Shown: positions 44,056 through 54,016 of the stretch, piece after piece
How the letters are laid out: every line of letters begins with the position of its first letter
Position numbering within the stretch: position 1 is the first letter of the stretch
Source of the DNA: Hyphomicrobiaceae bacterium
GTDB lineage: Bacteria; Pseudomonadota; Alphaproteobacteria; Rhizobiales; Hyphomicrobiaceae
Direction of reading: 5' to 3'
Length of the DNA: 64,000 nt
Assembly: GCA_041397645.1 (NCBI GenBank)
Contig: JAWKWE010000007.1
Span: 62,001 to 126,000 of the forward strand
The notes under the pieces: generated by a model
Databases searched by the model: none
Told to the model about the DNA's origin: nothing
The model's input: only the letters and a program-made list of their open reading frames with translations
Position numbers and translations under genes: made by a program

Positions 44056-45843
44056 CTACACGTGCGCCGAAGCGAGATAGGCGCGCCAGCCCCCATGCGC
44101 GGTAATATCGGTTGCATCCTTCACGGCATGAGCTTCGCACACAAAGCCCTTCACGACGCTGCCGTCGTCAAGCGTCAGGGTGCCGATGCCTAACGGGGCA
44201 GGAATGAGAGCAACGAAAGATCCGAACGCCGCCTCATCCATCTCCCAGATTTCAACCTCAATCTTGCCCTGGCTCTTGCCATCGAAGACGAGGCCGGGCT
44301 TGGCCGGCTTTGCCCCTGAGAGCGCATAGAAAGCGTAACCCGGCGCCGTCCGCGCCGTTCGCAGCAATTTGGCCCCTCGCTCGGTCAGCTGCGTGTTGAG
44401 CGGCTGTCCGGACAAGTGCGCACCAACGACAGCGACCGAAATGCGCCCTTTGTTCGATGCCCCGTCCGCTGCGACCGCCGGTGTTGCCTTCAGCGGCTGA
44501 GCCGTCTTGCCCAGTGAAATATCTCCCAAGGCACGGTGCATCGCATCGGCAAAGCTCTGGAGGCTACGATCTTCGAACGCGCGGGCCAGCAACGTCACGC
44601 CATATGGCAGCCCCGTCGGTCCGAAACCTGCGGGCACAGCGAGTGCCGAAAGGTCCATCAGGTTCACGAAGTTGGTGTAGAGGCCGAGATTTGAGTTGAG
44701 CCTCACGGGATCGGCAAGAACATCCTCGATCGTGTAGATCGTCGGCGTGGTCGGCAGCAGGAGCATATCCATCTTTCCCCATTCGCCTTCCGCCGCGCGA
44801 ACCAGATCGGCCAACCGATAAAGGCCCTGGAACGTATCGGTTGCAGAATACTTTTCCGCGCCAAGAATGATCCCGCGCACCACCTCGTGAATGGAATCCG
44901 GCTCTTTCCTGGCAAAGTCCGCAATTGCAGCCAAGCGTTCCGCTACCCATGGACCTTGGTAAAGCAGCTTGGCCGTGAGCTGAAACGGCTCAAAATCGAT
45001 CTCGACGATCTGCGCGCCTAGTGAACGTGCGCGTGCGATGGCGTCAGCGTACATCTTGGCCGCCACCTCATCGCCGCAGAATTCAAGCGGCGCGCGCGGC
45101 ACGCCCACGCGCAAATCGCCACCGAAACGACGCACCGAAGCTGGCTCAGGCCGCGAGTAAGCGTCCTCGGCGTCAAATCCGGCCGCTACATCGAAAGCCT
45201 TGCCGGCATCGGCCGTCGTCAGAGCGAAGATGGACACCGTATCGAGGGTTCGACACGCCGGCACCACGCCGCGCGCGCTGAGCGCTCCCTTTGTCGGCTT
45301 CAAGCCGACAATGTTGTTGAACGCAGCAGGGACACGACCTGACCCTGCCGTATCGGTCCCAAGTGAGAATGACACCAGTCCCGCTGCGACCGCCACCGCC
45401 GACCCCGAACTCGATCCACCGGAGACGTAGCGCTCGTCAAAAACACACGACGGAATTCCATAGGGCGACCGCGTACCGACGAGACCGGTTGCGAACTGAT
45501 CCATATTCGTCTTGCCGATGAGGATCGCGCCTGCCGCCTCCAAGCGTTCCACCAAGGTGGCGGAACGCTCGGGCACATAGGCGAACTGCGGACACGCGCA
45601 CGTCGTCGCCAATCCTTGGACGTCGATATTATCCTTCACGGCGAAGGGAACGCCGTAAAGCGGTCCGCGCGGCGCCTCCTTCGCCTTGGCGAGGGCTTCG
45701 ACGCGAGGGACGAGAGAGATCCATACTGGCCGCTCCCCGCGAGCGGCAATTGCGTCGTAAACTTGCGCAACGATGTCGGCTGGCGTGAAGGCACCTTTCG
45801 CATAGCCGTCAGCGAGATACGAGATGTCCAGAGAGTGACTCAT
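44056..45843 (-). CDS. atzF: Allophanate hydrolase
   Basis: 595 residues. Amidase signature domain (to about 440): catalytic Lys in GVPFAVKDNIDVQG, Ser pair in VSGGSSSGSAVAVAAGLV, then LGTDTAGSGRVPAAF. C-terminal allophanate-hydrolase domain (about 480-595), which decarboxylates the N-carboxyurea intermediate. Reaction: allophanate to 2 NH3 and 2 CO2, last step of the urea-amidolyase and guanidine pathways. Its start overlaps the carboxylase stop by 4 bases. Confidence 0.93.
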   Translation of the reverse strand: MSHSLDISYLADGYAKGAFTPADIVAQVYDAIAARGERPVWISLVPRVEALAKAKEAPRGPLYGVPFAVKDNIDVQGLATTCACPQFAYVPERSATLVERLEAAGAILIGKTNMDQFATGLVGTRSPYGIPSCVFDERYVSGGSSSGSAVAVAAGLVSFSLGTDTAGSGRVPAAFNNIVGLKPTKGALSARGVVPACRTLDTVSIFALTTADAGKAFDVAAGFDAEDAYSRPEPASVRRFGGDLRVGVPRAPLEFCGDEVAAKMYADAIARARSLGAQIVEIDFEPFQLTAKLLYQGPWVAERLAAIADFARKEPDSIHEVVRGIILGAEKYSATDTFQGLYRLADLVRAAEGEWGKMDMLLLPTTPTIYTIEDVLADPVRLNSNLGLYTNFVNLMDLSALAVPAGFGPTGLPYGVTLLARAFEDRSLQSFADAMHRALGDISLGKTAQPLKATPAVAADGASNKGRISVAVVGAHLSGQPLNTQLTERGAKLLRTARTAPGYAFYALSGAKPAKPGLVFDGKSQGKIEVEIWEMDEAAFGSFVALIPAPLGIGTLTLDDGSVVKGFVCEAHAVKDATDITAHGGWRAYLASAHV

Positions 45844-48800
45844 TGGGCAGCCTCCGGCATCGCGCTGCTCATGACGATTAGGACTTGCCCCAGCGAAACC
45901 GCATTACCTTCCGCGCACCGTACTTGGACCACTTCGCCCGAATTAGGGGCAGTGATCGACATTTCCATTTTCATAGACTCCACAATAACAAGCACATCAC
46001 CCGCAGCGACTTTGTCGCCTTGAGCAACGCTGATCTTCCACACGCATCCAGGGACGCTGCTTTCAACCGCGATACCGCCTTCCGGAATACCTGCATCGTC
46101 TTCCGGTTCAGCCTCGAGCGCGGATGCAGCCGCCATCTGATCTGACAGCGCCCAGCGGGCGCGTTCTTCATCGAACGCTGCCTGTTGTCGGGACTTGGCA
46201 GCCCCGATCGCCTCTGCATTGTCGGCAACGAACTGCCGATAGGCCTTCATCGAGAAGACCGTCTCCTCGATTTTGATCTCGGCCGTGCCGTCTATCATTC
46301 CGTCGCGAATACGAAGCAACTCCTCGGCCGACACAGGATAGAACCGGATCTGGTCGAAGAAGCGGAGAAGCCACGGCTTTCCATCTCGGAATGCCTCGGT
46401 CTGCCGGTATGTATTCCAGACCTGCGACGTGCGTCCGAACAGCTGATAGCCGCCCGGGCCTTCCATGCCGTAGACGCACATATATGCGCCACCAATGCCG
46501 ACTACGTTATCGGGTGTCCAGGTTCGCGCCGGGTTGTATTTCGTGGTGACGAGCCGGTGGCGCGCATCAATCGGAGTAGCCACCGGCGCACCCAGATAGA
46601 CGTCGCCCAATCCGAGCACGAGATAACTCGCATCGAAGATGATGCGCTCGACATCGGCGACGCTGTCCAGCCCATTGATCCGGCGGATGAACTCGATGTT
46701 GGACGGGCACCACGGCGCGTCCGCGCGCACCGACTGAATATATTTGTCGATCGTCTTCTGAACCGCTGGATCGTTCCACGACAACGGCATGTAAACAATC
46801 CGCGACGGCACTTCGATGTCACCGATGTCGCCCAGCGCGTCCTCGATAGCGGTTAGCTCATCGAGAAGCTTTGCGAGCGGTAACATGCGGCTGTCGTAGT
46901 GCACTTGTAGCGATCGGATGCCGGGGGTAAGATCAATAATGCCCGACAGACCGCGTTCCTGCAGCCGCAGCATGAGAACATGGGCTCGGAAGCGAAGCTC
47001 GAAGTCAAGAACGATAGGCCCGTATTCGATCAGCAGATACTTATCGCCCTGACGCCGATAGGTGACGCACGGCAGTCCCTCTCTCGCCGGACGCTCGGCA
47101 ACGATGCAATCGTCCGCTGCCCCAGGAACTGGGTCGGCAACGATGTCGGCGGTGTCGACGTGCAGCGAGGCAATCTCTGCATTCTGCCGCTTTTCCAACT
47201 CAGTCGCGTAGGCCGCGCTTATGCGTTTGAAGCGCACAGTGTCGCCTGGCTTCAATTGCCCCAGCTTCCAGATTTCGGCTTGAACAATCGTTGCCGGACA
47301 TACAAAGCCTCCGAGCGAAGGACCGTCGGGACCTAGAATGACAGGCATATCGCCGGTGAAGTCGATCGCGCCGATGGCGTAGGCATTGTCGTGGATATTA
47401 CTGGGATGAAGCCCCGCCTCGCCGCCATCGCTGCGCGCCCATTTCGGTTTGGGCCCGATAAGTCTCACGCCCGTGCGGTTCGAGTTGTAGTGCACCTGCC
47501 AATCGGCATTGAAGAACGTCTCGATATCTTCGTCGGTGAAGAAATCCGGCGCGCCGTGCGGACCATATAGCACGCCAATCTCCCACTGATGGGTCATCGC
47601 TGGCATCAGCTCGGCCGGCACCTGCATCAACGAGGCACCCAACGCTGCCGCGTGGGAAATGTGGAGGATGTCGCCGCTGCGCAGCGTGCGGCCACCGTGA
47701 CCGCCAAAAGGTCCAAGCGAGAATGTTGATTTGCTGCCCAGATAATCGGGGACGTCTATGCCGCCTGCCACAGCGAGATATGTACGAAGGCCGGAGCCGA
47801 CGATGGCACCGCACTTAAGCGCCTGGCCGGGCAACACGCTGAAAGGAACGCCGTTGTGGACCGGTTCGCCGTCGAGACTGGCTTCCATAGCCGCCCCAGC
47901 AAGACACACGGCGGTAGCTGCGTGAAATTTTATCGTGGGGCCCGCAAGCGTCATCTCAAGACCTGCGGCACCTTCCGGGTTTCCAAGTGCCCGGTTTGCA
48001 AGCCGGAAGGAAATGTTATCCATGGGCCCTGACGGCGGCACGCCAATGGCCCAATATCCGATCCGGCCGGGATAATCCTGCACGCTCGTCAAAGTGCCGG
48101 GAGACAAGATCTCCATCACGGGCGGCTCATAGCTGAACGAGGCCAGCGTTGCCGTCGTCACATCACCAGAATTGACGACGGGTGAGGCCGCCAATTCCGA
48201 CAGATAGCCGAGGTTCGTCTCGATCCCCGCCAGTTTGGTCTTACCCAGAACTCGTCGCAGACGCTTGAGGGCGGCTGACCGATCCTTACCCTTGACGATG
48301 ATCTTCGCAATCATCGGATCGTAGTATGAGGAAACTTCGCTCCCCCGCTCCACCCACGTCTCGATCCGAGCCTCGCGAGACCACTCAACGTCTGTCAGCA
48401 GACCCGAACTCGGCCGAAAGTCACGTGCGGGATCTTCCGCATAGATGCGCACCTGAATAGATGCACCTTTCGGTTCCGGGATTTTGTCAGGCAACGGCTC
48501 GCCAGCGGCTTGGCGGATCATCCATTCAACCAGATCGACGCCTGTTACCTCTTCAGTCACGCCATGTTCAACTTGAAGGCGCGTATTGACTTCAAGGAAA
48601 TAGAACTCGCCCGTATCGGTATCGAAGAGATATTCCACGGTGCCCGCGTTGGCATAGTTCACCGCCTTTCCAAGGGCGATTGCCGTGTCAAACAGCTTTG
48701 CTCGAACCGTGGGCGACAGACCAGGCGCGGGCGTTTCTTCAAGAACCTTCTGGTTTCTACGTTGGGCCGAACAATCGCGCTCCCCTAACGCTACGACGCG

Positions 48801-49454
48801 ACCTTTGCCGTCGCCGAAGATCTGCACCTCGATATGCCGACCGCGTGCCACGAATTTTTCAACGAATATTCCGCTTTCCTTGAAATTGTTGGCGGCGAGA
48901 CGCTGCACGCGCTCGAATGTCGGCCCGAGATCACGTTCGTGCTCTACGAGTTGCAGCCCGATACCGCCACCACCGGCCGTGCTTTTCAGCATTACGGGAA
49001 AACCGATGCGTTGTGCCTCGCGCAGGGCCTCCTCCGCTGTAGCAACCAGATCGGACCCGGGAGCGAGCGGAACACCTGCTTTCTCTGCAAGTTCGCGCGC
49101 GGTGTGTTTCAAGGCGAACGCGCGGACGTGCTCCGGTCTTGGCCCGATGAAGGTAATGCCAGCCGCAGCGCAACTCTCCGCGAAGGCTGTATTCTCCGAT
49201 AAGAAGCCATAGCCGGGGTGAACCGCGTCGGCGCCGCACGCCTTGGCAGCCGCTAGAATGGCGTCACTGTCGAGATAGGATTGCGCAGCCGGCGGCGGTC
49301 CGATGCGTACAGCTTCGGTCGCAAGCCGGACATGGCGGGAATGGCGATCGGCATCAGAGTAAATGGCAACACTGGCGATACCCATCTTGTCGAGTGTGCG
49401 AATAACACGGCAGGCTATCGCGCCACGGTTGGCAATGAGAACTTTCGAGAACAT
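45840..49454 (-). CDS. Biotin-dependent guanidine carboxylase (urea carboxylase family)
   Basis: 1204 residues. Biotin carboxylase domain (1-450: MFSKVLIANRGAIACRVIRT, MLKSTAGGGGIGLQLV, FLEVNTRLQVEHGVTEEVTG), carboxyltransferase domain of the KipA/KipI-like type (about 460-1070), then the biotin carrier with VIVESMKMEMSITAPNSG at the C-terminus. Such enzymes are labelled urea carboxylase, but those under guanidine-I riboswitches prefer guanidine, giving carboxyguanidine. The leader of this operon carries that riboswitch, so guanidine is the likelier substrate. It is 5 bases from the DUF1989 gene upstream. Confidence 0.92.
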   Translation of the reverse strand: MFSKVLIANRGAIACRVIRTLDKMGIASVAIYSDADRHSRHVRLATEAVRIGPPPAAQSYLDSDAILAAAKACGADAVHPGYGFLSENTAFAESCAAAGITFIGPRPEHVRAFALKHTARELAEKAGVPLAPGSDLVATAEEALREAQRIGFPVMLKSTAGGGGIGLQLVEHERDLGPTFERVQRLAANNFKESGIFVEKFVARGRHIEVQIFGDGKGRVVALGERDCSAQRRNQKVLEETPAPGLSPTVRAKLFDTAIALGKAVNYANAGTVEYLFDTDTGEFYFLEVNTRLQVEHGVTEEVTGVDLVEWMIRQAAGEPLPDKIPEPKGASIQVRIYAEDPARDFRPSSGLLTDVEWSREARIETWVERGSEVSSYYDPMIAKIIVKGKDRSAALKRLRRVLGKTKLAGIETNLGYLSELAASPVVNSGDVTTATLASFSYEPPVMEILSPGTLTSVQDYPGRIGYWAIGVPPSGPMDNISFRLANRALGNPEGAAGLEMTLAGPTIKFHAATAVCLAGAAMEASLDGEPVHNGVPFSVLPGQALKCGAIVGSGLRTYLAVAGGIDVPDYLGSKSTFSLGPFGGHGGRTLRSGDILHISHAAALGASLMQVPAELMPAMTHQWEIGVLYGPHGAPDFFTDEDIETFFNADWQVHYNSNRTGVRLIGPKPKWARSDGGEAGLHPSNIHDNAYAIGAIDFTGDMPVILGPDGPSLGGFVCPATIVQAEIWKLGQLKPGDTVRFKRISAAYATELEKRQNAEIASLHVDTADIVADPVPGAADDCIVAERPAREGLPCVTYRRQGDKYLLIEYGPIVLDFELRFRAHVLMLRLQERGLSGIIDLTPGIRSLQVHYDSRMLPLAKLLDELTAIEDALGDIGDIEVPSRIVYMPLSWNDPAVQKTIDKYIQSVRADAPWCPSNIEFIRRINGLDSVADVERIIFDASYLVLGLGDVYLGAPVATPIDARHRLVTTKYNPARTWTPDNVVGIGGAYMCVYGMEGPGGYQLFGRTSQVWNTYRQTEAFRDGKPWLLRFFDQIRFYPVSAEELLRIRDGMIDGTAEIKIEETVFSMKAYRQFVADNAEAIGAAKSRQQAAFDEERARWALSDQMAAASALEAEPEDDAGIPEGGIAVESSVPGCVWKISVAQGDKVAAGDVLVIVESMKMEMSITAPNSGEVVQVRCAEGNAVSLGQVLIVMSSAMPEAAQ

Positions 49455-49458
49455 GCCC

Positions 49459-50106
49459 TCACGCCCCCTTCTGCCAGATCAAGACTTCGATGGGGGTTGG
49501 ATTGTAGGCATTGCAGGGATTATTGAGCTGCGGGCAATTGGAAATCAGAACGATGACGTCCATCTCGGCGCGCAATTCAACATACCGTCCAGCGGCAGAG
49601 AGACCGTCTGAGAACTTTAGCCCGCCTTGCGGTGTTACCGGCACATTCATGAAGAAGTTTATGTTGTGGGCGATATCGCGCTTGGTCAGCCCGTAGTGCT
49701 CGTTCTCAACCACCGCCAGCAAGAAGCTGTCGCGACACGCATGCATGGATTTCTTTTCCAGTGCATAGCGCACCGTATTGCTTTCGGTGGCACAGGCTCC
49801 GCCTAGCGTATCGTGCCGCCCGACGGTGTCGGCCGTGATCGTGAGCATCGGACGGCACAGATCCGACATCAAAACGGTACCCACGCTCAGGTAGATGTTG
49901 CCCTGTTCGCGGATCGTGTCAGTTGCCGAATAGCGCTCATGGGGATCGGCTGCGCTGAAGAACAGTGTATCTGCGGCTTGGTTGCCCTCCAGATCGAACA
50001 AGCGCAGCGTCTCGCCCTGTTTGACTTCGCGCATCCAATAGCTGCCAGCGCCAACGACCTCTCGATAGGACGCCAATTCAGGCTTAAGGGGACTTTCCTT
50101 GATCAT
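49459..50106 (-). CDS. DUF1989 protein, carboxyguanidine deiminase subunit type (UAAP2)
   Basis: 215 residues, no signal peptide. DUF1989 hallmarks: GSYWMREVKQGETLRLFDLE, GNQAADTLFFSA, SDLCRPMLTITADTVGRHDT, GGACATESNTVRYALEKKS, LISNCPQLNNPCNAYNPTPI. In Pseudomonas the two DUF1989 proteins CgdA and CgdB together deiminate carboxyguanidine to allophanate. This is one of the pair; which one is named A or B is not decided here. Spacing 11 bases to its partner, 4 to the carboxylase. Confidence 0.88.
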   Translation of the reverse strand: MIKESPLKPELASYREVVGAGSYWMREVKQGETLRLFDLEGNQAADTLFFSAADPHERYSATDTIREQGNIYLSVGTVLMSDLCRPMLTITADTVGRHDTLGGACATESNTVRYALEKKSMHACRDSFLLAVVENEHYGLTKRDIAHNINFFMNVPVTPQGGLKFSDGLSAAGRYVELRAEMDVIVLISNCPQLNNPCNAYNPTPIEVLIWQKGA

Positions 50107-50117
50107 ATGCGCCTCCC

Positions 50118-50840
50118 TCAGCAGCAGCCGCAGGCGTGGTAGATCCGCACGTTCTCATACCCGCGCGCATTCTCAGGCGCAGACAGGCGGCAGACATCGT
50201 CAGCCGCTGCTGGTTCGCCCTGGAGGATCTCAAACCGCACCGGCGTGCGGGGATAGATGGCTGCGGGATTGAGCGGATGGGGACAGGTGTGCATGAGCAC
50301 AAGCGTGTCCATTTCAAACCGAAGCTCGACGCTCGCACCCGGATTGGCCGCTTGCGGATCGAAGATCAGTCTGCCGTCTTCATCGACGCCTACCTTGCTG
50401 AACCAGTTGACATTGGCGGCAAGGTCGCGCCGCTGCATCCCGTACTTAGCGAGTTCGACGAGGAAGCTATCAAATCCGTTCTGTTGCCAGTCGTTGCGCG
50501 ACTGCTGATAGCTCGAAACGCCCCACTTGCGGGCAACGGTTGCCTTGTTCGCATTTCCGCAAACCGTCTCGTGCCAGCCGAAGCTGTCGGCGACAATCGA
50601 GCAGAAAACCCGGCCCATATCCGAATAGAGACAGTGTCCGGTCGTCAGCCTGAAGGTGTGCTGACACTTCAGCGTGTCGGGCGCGTTGTATCGCTCGGTG
50701 AGGTTCCTCGGATTGTAAAACAGCATCCCGACATTGGCGCCGCCGTCGAGGTCCGTCAGCCTCAGGCGCGTGTTTGCGCGCATGTTTAGCGACCAGTGTT
50801 TTCCCGCAGGCAGCGTGTCGGCGTAGATCAAGGCTGTCAT
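50118..50840 (-). CDS. DUF1989 protein, carboxyguanidine deiminase subunit type (UAAP1)
   Basis: 240 residues from MTALIYADTLPAGKHWS, chosen for GGAGAAGAAG just before it; longer frames exist. Family motifs: ANVGMLFYNPRNLTERYNAP, HCLYSDMGRVFCSIVADS, GWHETVCGNANKATV, MHTCPHPLNPAAIYPRTPV. The cysteine/His set is the probable metal site. It differs from its partner at the C-terminus, which ends in RIYHACGCC, a Cys-rich tail that could bind metal. Confidence 0.88.
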   Translation of the reverse strand: MTALIYADTLPAGKHWSLNMRANTRLRLTDLDGGANVGMLFYNPRNLTERYNAPDTLKCQHTFRLTTGHCLYSDMGRVFCSIVADSFGWHETVCGNANKATVARKWGVSSYQQSRNDWQQNGFDSFLVELAKYGMQRRDLAANVNWFSKVGVDEDGRLIFDPQAANPGASVELRFEMDTLVLMHTCPHPLNPAAIYPRTPVRFEILQGEPAAADDVCRLSAPENARGYENVRIYHACGCC

Positions 50841-50954
50841 CTTCTTCTCCATCGGGGGCGCACACGAAGCCACCACCCTCGTCTGCCCGGGCCGTCCCGG
50901 AATTTTCGCAAGAAGACCATCCAGGCCGTCCCGGATGGCCAAAGCCCTAAGACT

Positions 50955-51818
50955 TCAACTCGACCCAGCCTTACCCGCTGGTGCGGCGTTGGCCTTGGGA
51001 TCGACAAGCCCGGCGGCGACCTTGCGCGGCCACACCTCAATATCGCGGGTGACGGTTGCACCTTTCGGGAGAGGCGCAGTTTGCACGACGGCCGGCGCAT
51101 CGGCAGGCGTGGCCAGATCTTCGCTCAGCGTCGCGCCGTAGCGCTCCAGTTCTTCCGGTCTGTTGCGCTGGCGCTCGAACGCGATGACGCGCGTGCCCAG
51201 TCCGAAGGCCTCGCTCAAGTCATGCGTGACCATCACGACGGTGAGATGGCTGGAATTCCAGATTCGCCGGATCAGAACGTGGATATCTGCGCGAATGCCG
51301 GGATCGAGCGCGCCGAAGGGCTCATCCAAGAGCAGAATCTTGGGCTTGCGCATCAAGGCTTGCGCGAGCGCCAAACGCTGCTGCATTCCGCCGGAAAGCG
51401 CGGATGGATATTTGTCCTCATGGCCTTCTAGGCCCACTTCCCTGAGCAGCGCCATGGCCTCATCGAGCGCCGCCTTGCGTGCCTTGCCCATCAGATGACC
51501 CGCAAACGGGGCAAGCTCGAACTCTCGCCCGATCAAAACGTTGCCGAGAACGGTCAGATGCGGAAACACCGAGTAGCGCTGGAACACGACGCCGCGATCA
51601 AAATCGGGCTCTGCCTTGAGCGGTTCCCCATCGATCAGGATGCGCCCCCGCGTTGGCGTTTCATCCCCCAACAGCATTCTCAGGAACGTCGTCTTGCCGC
51701 AGCCGGACGGACCGACGAGCGCCACGAACGATCGCGGTGCGATTTTCAAATCCAGCTGTTCGAGCACGACCGTATCGCCGTACTCCTTCCAGACCTTGTC
51801 GAAGACGATCTCGCTCAT
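50955..51818 (-). CDS. ABC transporter ATP-binding protein (NitT/TauT type)
   Basis: 287 residues. Walker A LVGPSGCGKTTFLRMLLG, signature LSGGMQQRLALAQALM, Walker B ILLLDEPFGALDPG, H-loop VMVTHDLSEAFG. A longer C-terminal tail than usual (about 60 residues past the core, with GRIG-free Pro/Ala sequence). It powers the importer encoded with the permease and binding-protein genes; overlaps the permease by 4 bases. Confidence 0.92.
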   Translation of the reverse strand: MSEIVFDKVWKEYGDTVVLEQLDLKIAPRSFVALVGPSGCGKTTFLRMLLGDETPTRGRILIDGEPLKAEPDFDRGVVFQRYSVFPHLTVLGNVLIGREFELAPFAGHLMGKARKAALDEAMALLREVGLEGHEDKYPSALSGGMQQRLALAQALMRKPKILLLDEPFGALDPGIRADIHVLIRRIWNSSHLTVVMVTHDLSEAFGLGTRVIAFERQRNRPEELERYGATLSEDLATPADAPAVVQTAPLPKGATVTRDIEVWPRKVAAGLVDPKANAAPAGKAGSS

Positions 51819-52633
51819 GCTGCCCTCGCCTTCGCAAACCAGGGAAAAGCCTTGCGCTGAAGCAGTCGAAGACCAGCGTCCATGACGAAGGCGAGCAACG
51901 TGATCCAGATGACGTAGGGGATGATCACGTCCATAGACAGATAGCGCCGCACAAGAAAGATCCGGTATCCCAGGCCACTATCGGCGGCGATGGCTTCGGC
52001 TGCGATGAGAAACAGCCAGGCCGGTCCAATCTCCAGCCGCAAAGCATCGATGAGGCGGGGCAGCATTTGCGGAATGACGATGCGCGTGGCGATCTGCCAG
52101 GTCGATGCACCCAATGTCTGCGCCTTAATTATTTGCTCGCGCGGTATTTCCTCCACGCGCAGCGCCAGGTCACGCACGAGCTTTAACGTCGTACCGATGA
52201 CAATCAGCGTGATCTTAGAGGCTTCGCCCAATCCCATGACGATGAACAGAATTGGCAGCAACGCCAACGGTGGCACCATGGAGGCAACCGCTACGATCGG
52301 TGCGAAAGTTGCGCGCGCCAGCGGCAGCAAGCCGATGAGGACGCCAGCGACCAGCGCAATCAAAGTTGAGATGGCCAATGCGGATAACAGCCGCACAAGG
52401 CTCGCAGACGTATCCGACCAGAACAGATACAAACCCGTGCGCGCATCCGGCAAGAAAGCGTAATGCGTGATCGCTTCGCCCATCGACTTGAAACTAGGCA
52501 GAAGCTTGTCGTTGGGATTGACCGCAAGCCGAGCATCGGACGCCAGGATATAGACGCCCAAGAGGATTAAGAACGGCAGACACGCCAGCACGATTGTCCA
52601 AACACGGTCTGGCTTGGTGTTGATAATGCGCAT
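51815..52633 (-). CDS. ABC transporter permease (NitT/TauT type)
   Basis: 272 residues, six hydrophobic helices. The EAA loop reads RVEEIPREQIIKAQTLGAST, followed by IVIPQMLPRLIDALRLEIGP. Membrane pore of the putative guanidine importer. Begins 51 bases after the binding-protein gene. Confidence 0.92.
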   Translation of the reverse strand: MRIINTKPDRVWTIVLACLPFLILLGVYILASDARLAVNPNDKLLPSFKSMGEAITHYAFLPDARTGLYLFWSDTSASLVRLLSALAISTLIALVAGVLIGLLPLARATFAPIVAVASMVPPLALLPILFIVMGLGEASKITLIVIGTTLKLVRDLALRVEEIPREQIIKAQTLGASTWQIATRIVIPQMLPRLIDALRLEIGPAWLFLIAAEAIAADSGLGYRIFLVRRYLSMDVIIPYVIWITLLAFVMDAGLRLLQRKAFPWFAKARAA

Positions 52634-52684
52634 GCGTCTCCGCCGCCTCTCTTTGCGTGTATTTTTCGGAAGTTTGGCAGGCGG

Positions 52685-53749
52685 TTACAGCTTGCCGTCG
52701 CTGGCAGCCTTCATGAACGTCGCGTCGTAGCGCAGCTTCACGTTACCCTTGTCGCCGAACACGGTCTTGTCCGGGAACTCGACGCCTATTGCACCTTCCG
52801 ATTTGGCGTCCTTGCCGAGCAGCGATTTTTCAAACAGGAACTTCGAGACGCGCTCCGTCGTGACCTTCAGATCGTCGCTGGTCGTGAACGCAACCGCGTC
52901 GGCGGGAGCAGAAAAGAGCTTCGTCGTTGCAAGCTGCACGTCGAAGCCCTTTACGTCGGTCCCCGATGCCTTGGCCATAGCTTCTTTGGCCGCGGGATCT
53001 TTGGCGAGAGCGTCCATCGTGTCGTACCAGATACCGGCAAGCGCCTTTCCGAAAGCCGGATTGTCTTTCAACACGGCGGTGTTTGCGACCATCAGGTCGA
53101 TGATCTCGCCTGGAATTTTGGAGCTGTCGAACACGATCTTGGCGTCGGGCGACTCCATGATTGTCGATACTATTGGCTTCCAAGTCACGACTGCGGTCAC
53201 ATCCGGTGTCTTGTAGGCCGCGGCCATGTCGGCGTCCGATGTGTTGACGACCTTGAGATCCTTCTCGGCCAGTTTCACACTTTCGAGCCCACGAGCCAGG
53301 AGATAATGGGAGACCGAGAATTCAACGAGGTTGACATTCTGGCCCTTGATGTCTGCAAGCTTATCCTTGCCCTTCAAGATCACCGCGTCGTTGCCGTTGG
53401 AGAAGTCACCGACAATCACGGCGGTCGTGTCGACGCCACCCGCGGCGGGAATGGACAGCGCGTCCATGTTGGTGACGGTCACCGCGTCGAAAGCGCCGGC
53501 GGTGTATTGATTGATCGATTCAACGTAGTCGTTGAACTGCTTGACCTCGATGTTGATGCCGTACTTGTCGGCCCACTTCTTCACGATGCCAGCATCGGCT
53601 GCATAGCCCCACGGCATCCAGCCGACATAGATCGACCAGGCGACCTTGAAGTCCTTCTTGGCTTCCGCTGAGGCAGGCGAAACAGCCAACGCCACCGCCG
53701 CGCCGATGGCGAGCATGCCTTGCAAACATTTGGATAAGGATCGTTTCAT
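52685..53749 (-). CDS. ABC transporter substrate-binding protein, putative guanidine-specific
   Basis: 354 residues. Signal peptide CLQGMLAIGAAVALAVSPAS and AEAKKD. NitT/TauT-type fold: KVAWSIYVGWMPWGYAADAG, IVKKWADKYGINIEVKQFND, VTNMDALSIPAAGGVDTTAV. First gene of the operon; its ribosome site AGGGG is partly buried in a hairpin of the leader. The ligand is inferred from the riboswitch and the downstream enzymes. Confidence 0.88.
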   Translation of the reverse strand: MKRSLSKCLQGMLAIGAAVALAVSPASAEAKKDFKVAWSIYVGWMPWGYAADAGIVKKWADKYGINIEVKQFNDYVESINQYTAGAFDAVTVTNMDALSIPAAGGVDTTAVIVGDFSNGNDAVILKGKDKLADIKGQNVNLVEFSVSHYLLARGLESVKLAEKDLKVVNTSDADMAAAYKTPDVTAVVTWKPIVSTIMESPDAKIVFDSSKIPGEIIDLMVANTAVLKDNPAFGKALAGIWYDTMDALAKDPAAKEAMAKASGTDVKGFDVQLATTKLFSAPADAVAFTTSDDLKVTTERVSKFLFEKSLLGKDAKSEGAIGVEFPDKTVFGDKGNVKLRYDATFMKAASDGKL

Positions 53750-53755
53750 AGATCA

Positions 53756-53793
53756 CCCCTGTTTAGACCACATCCGTACTGTGGCCGCAGGGA
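53756..53793 (-). promoter_or_regulatory. Shine-Dalgarno-sequestering hairpin in the guanidine leader
   Basis: On the minus strand TCCCTG can pair with CAGGGG, the ribosome-binding site of the binding-protein gene, enclosing an inner CCACA / TGTGG hairpin. This is a plausible translational expression platform for the upstream riboswitch. No terminator with a U-tract was found between riboswitch and start codon. Confidence 0.5.
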
Positions 53794-53872
53794 GCTTGAC
53801 GATCATGAGAGAACGGGCTTGCGAAAGCGACTTCAGGAGCCCCTCCTCCCACGAGCGGCAGGCTCGCGAGCG

Positions 53873-54003
53873 GCACAGGTCTCCCGGGCTTTTGTCCCGC
53901 CGTGGCTCCTGGCTTATCCCGTTTTGGAAAATACCAGGGAGTGCCTCTCTCGGACCAGCCGCGACGCGCCGTATGGCGCGCCGCCGGAACCCTAGAGGCT
54001 TTA
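53873..54003 (-). ncRNA. Guanidine-I (ykkC) riboswitch
   Basis: Read on the minus strand, the conserved blocks occur in order: CTAGGGTTCCGGC, then CTGGTCCGAGAGAGG, then ACGGCGGGACAAAAGCCCGG followed by GAGA. These are the hallmark elements of the ykkC subtype-1 RNA that binds free guanidinium and turns genes on. It lies 125 bases before the ABC-transporter/carboxylase operon. Exact 5' and 3' limits are approximate. Confidence 0.95.
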
Positions 54004-54016
54004 TGAGAGGTTACAT

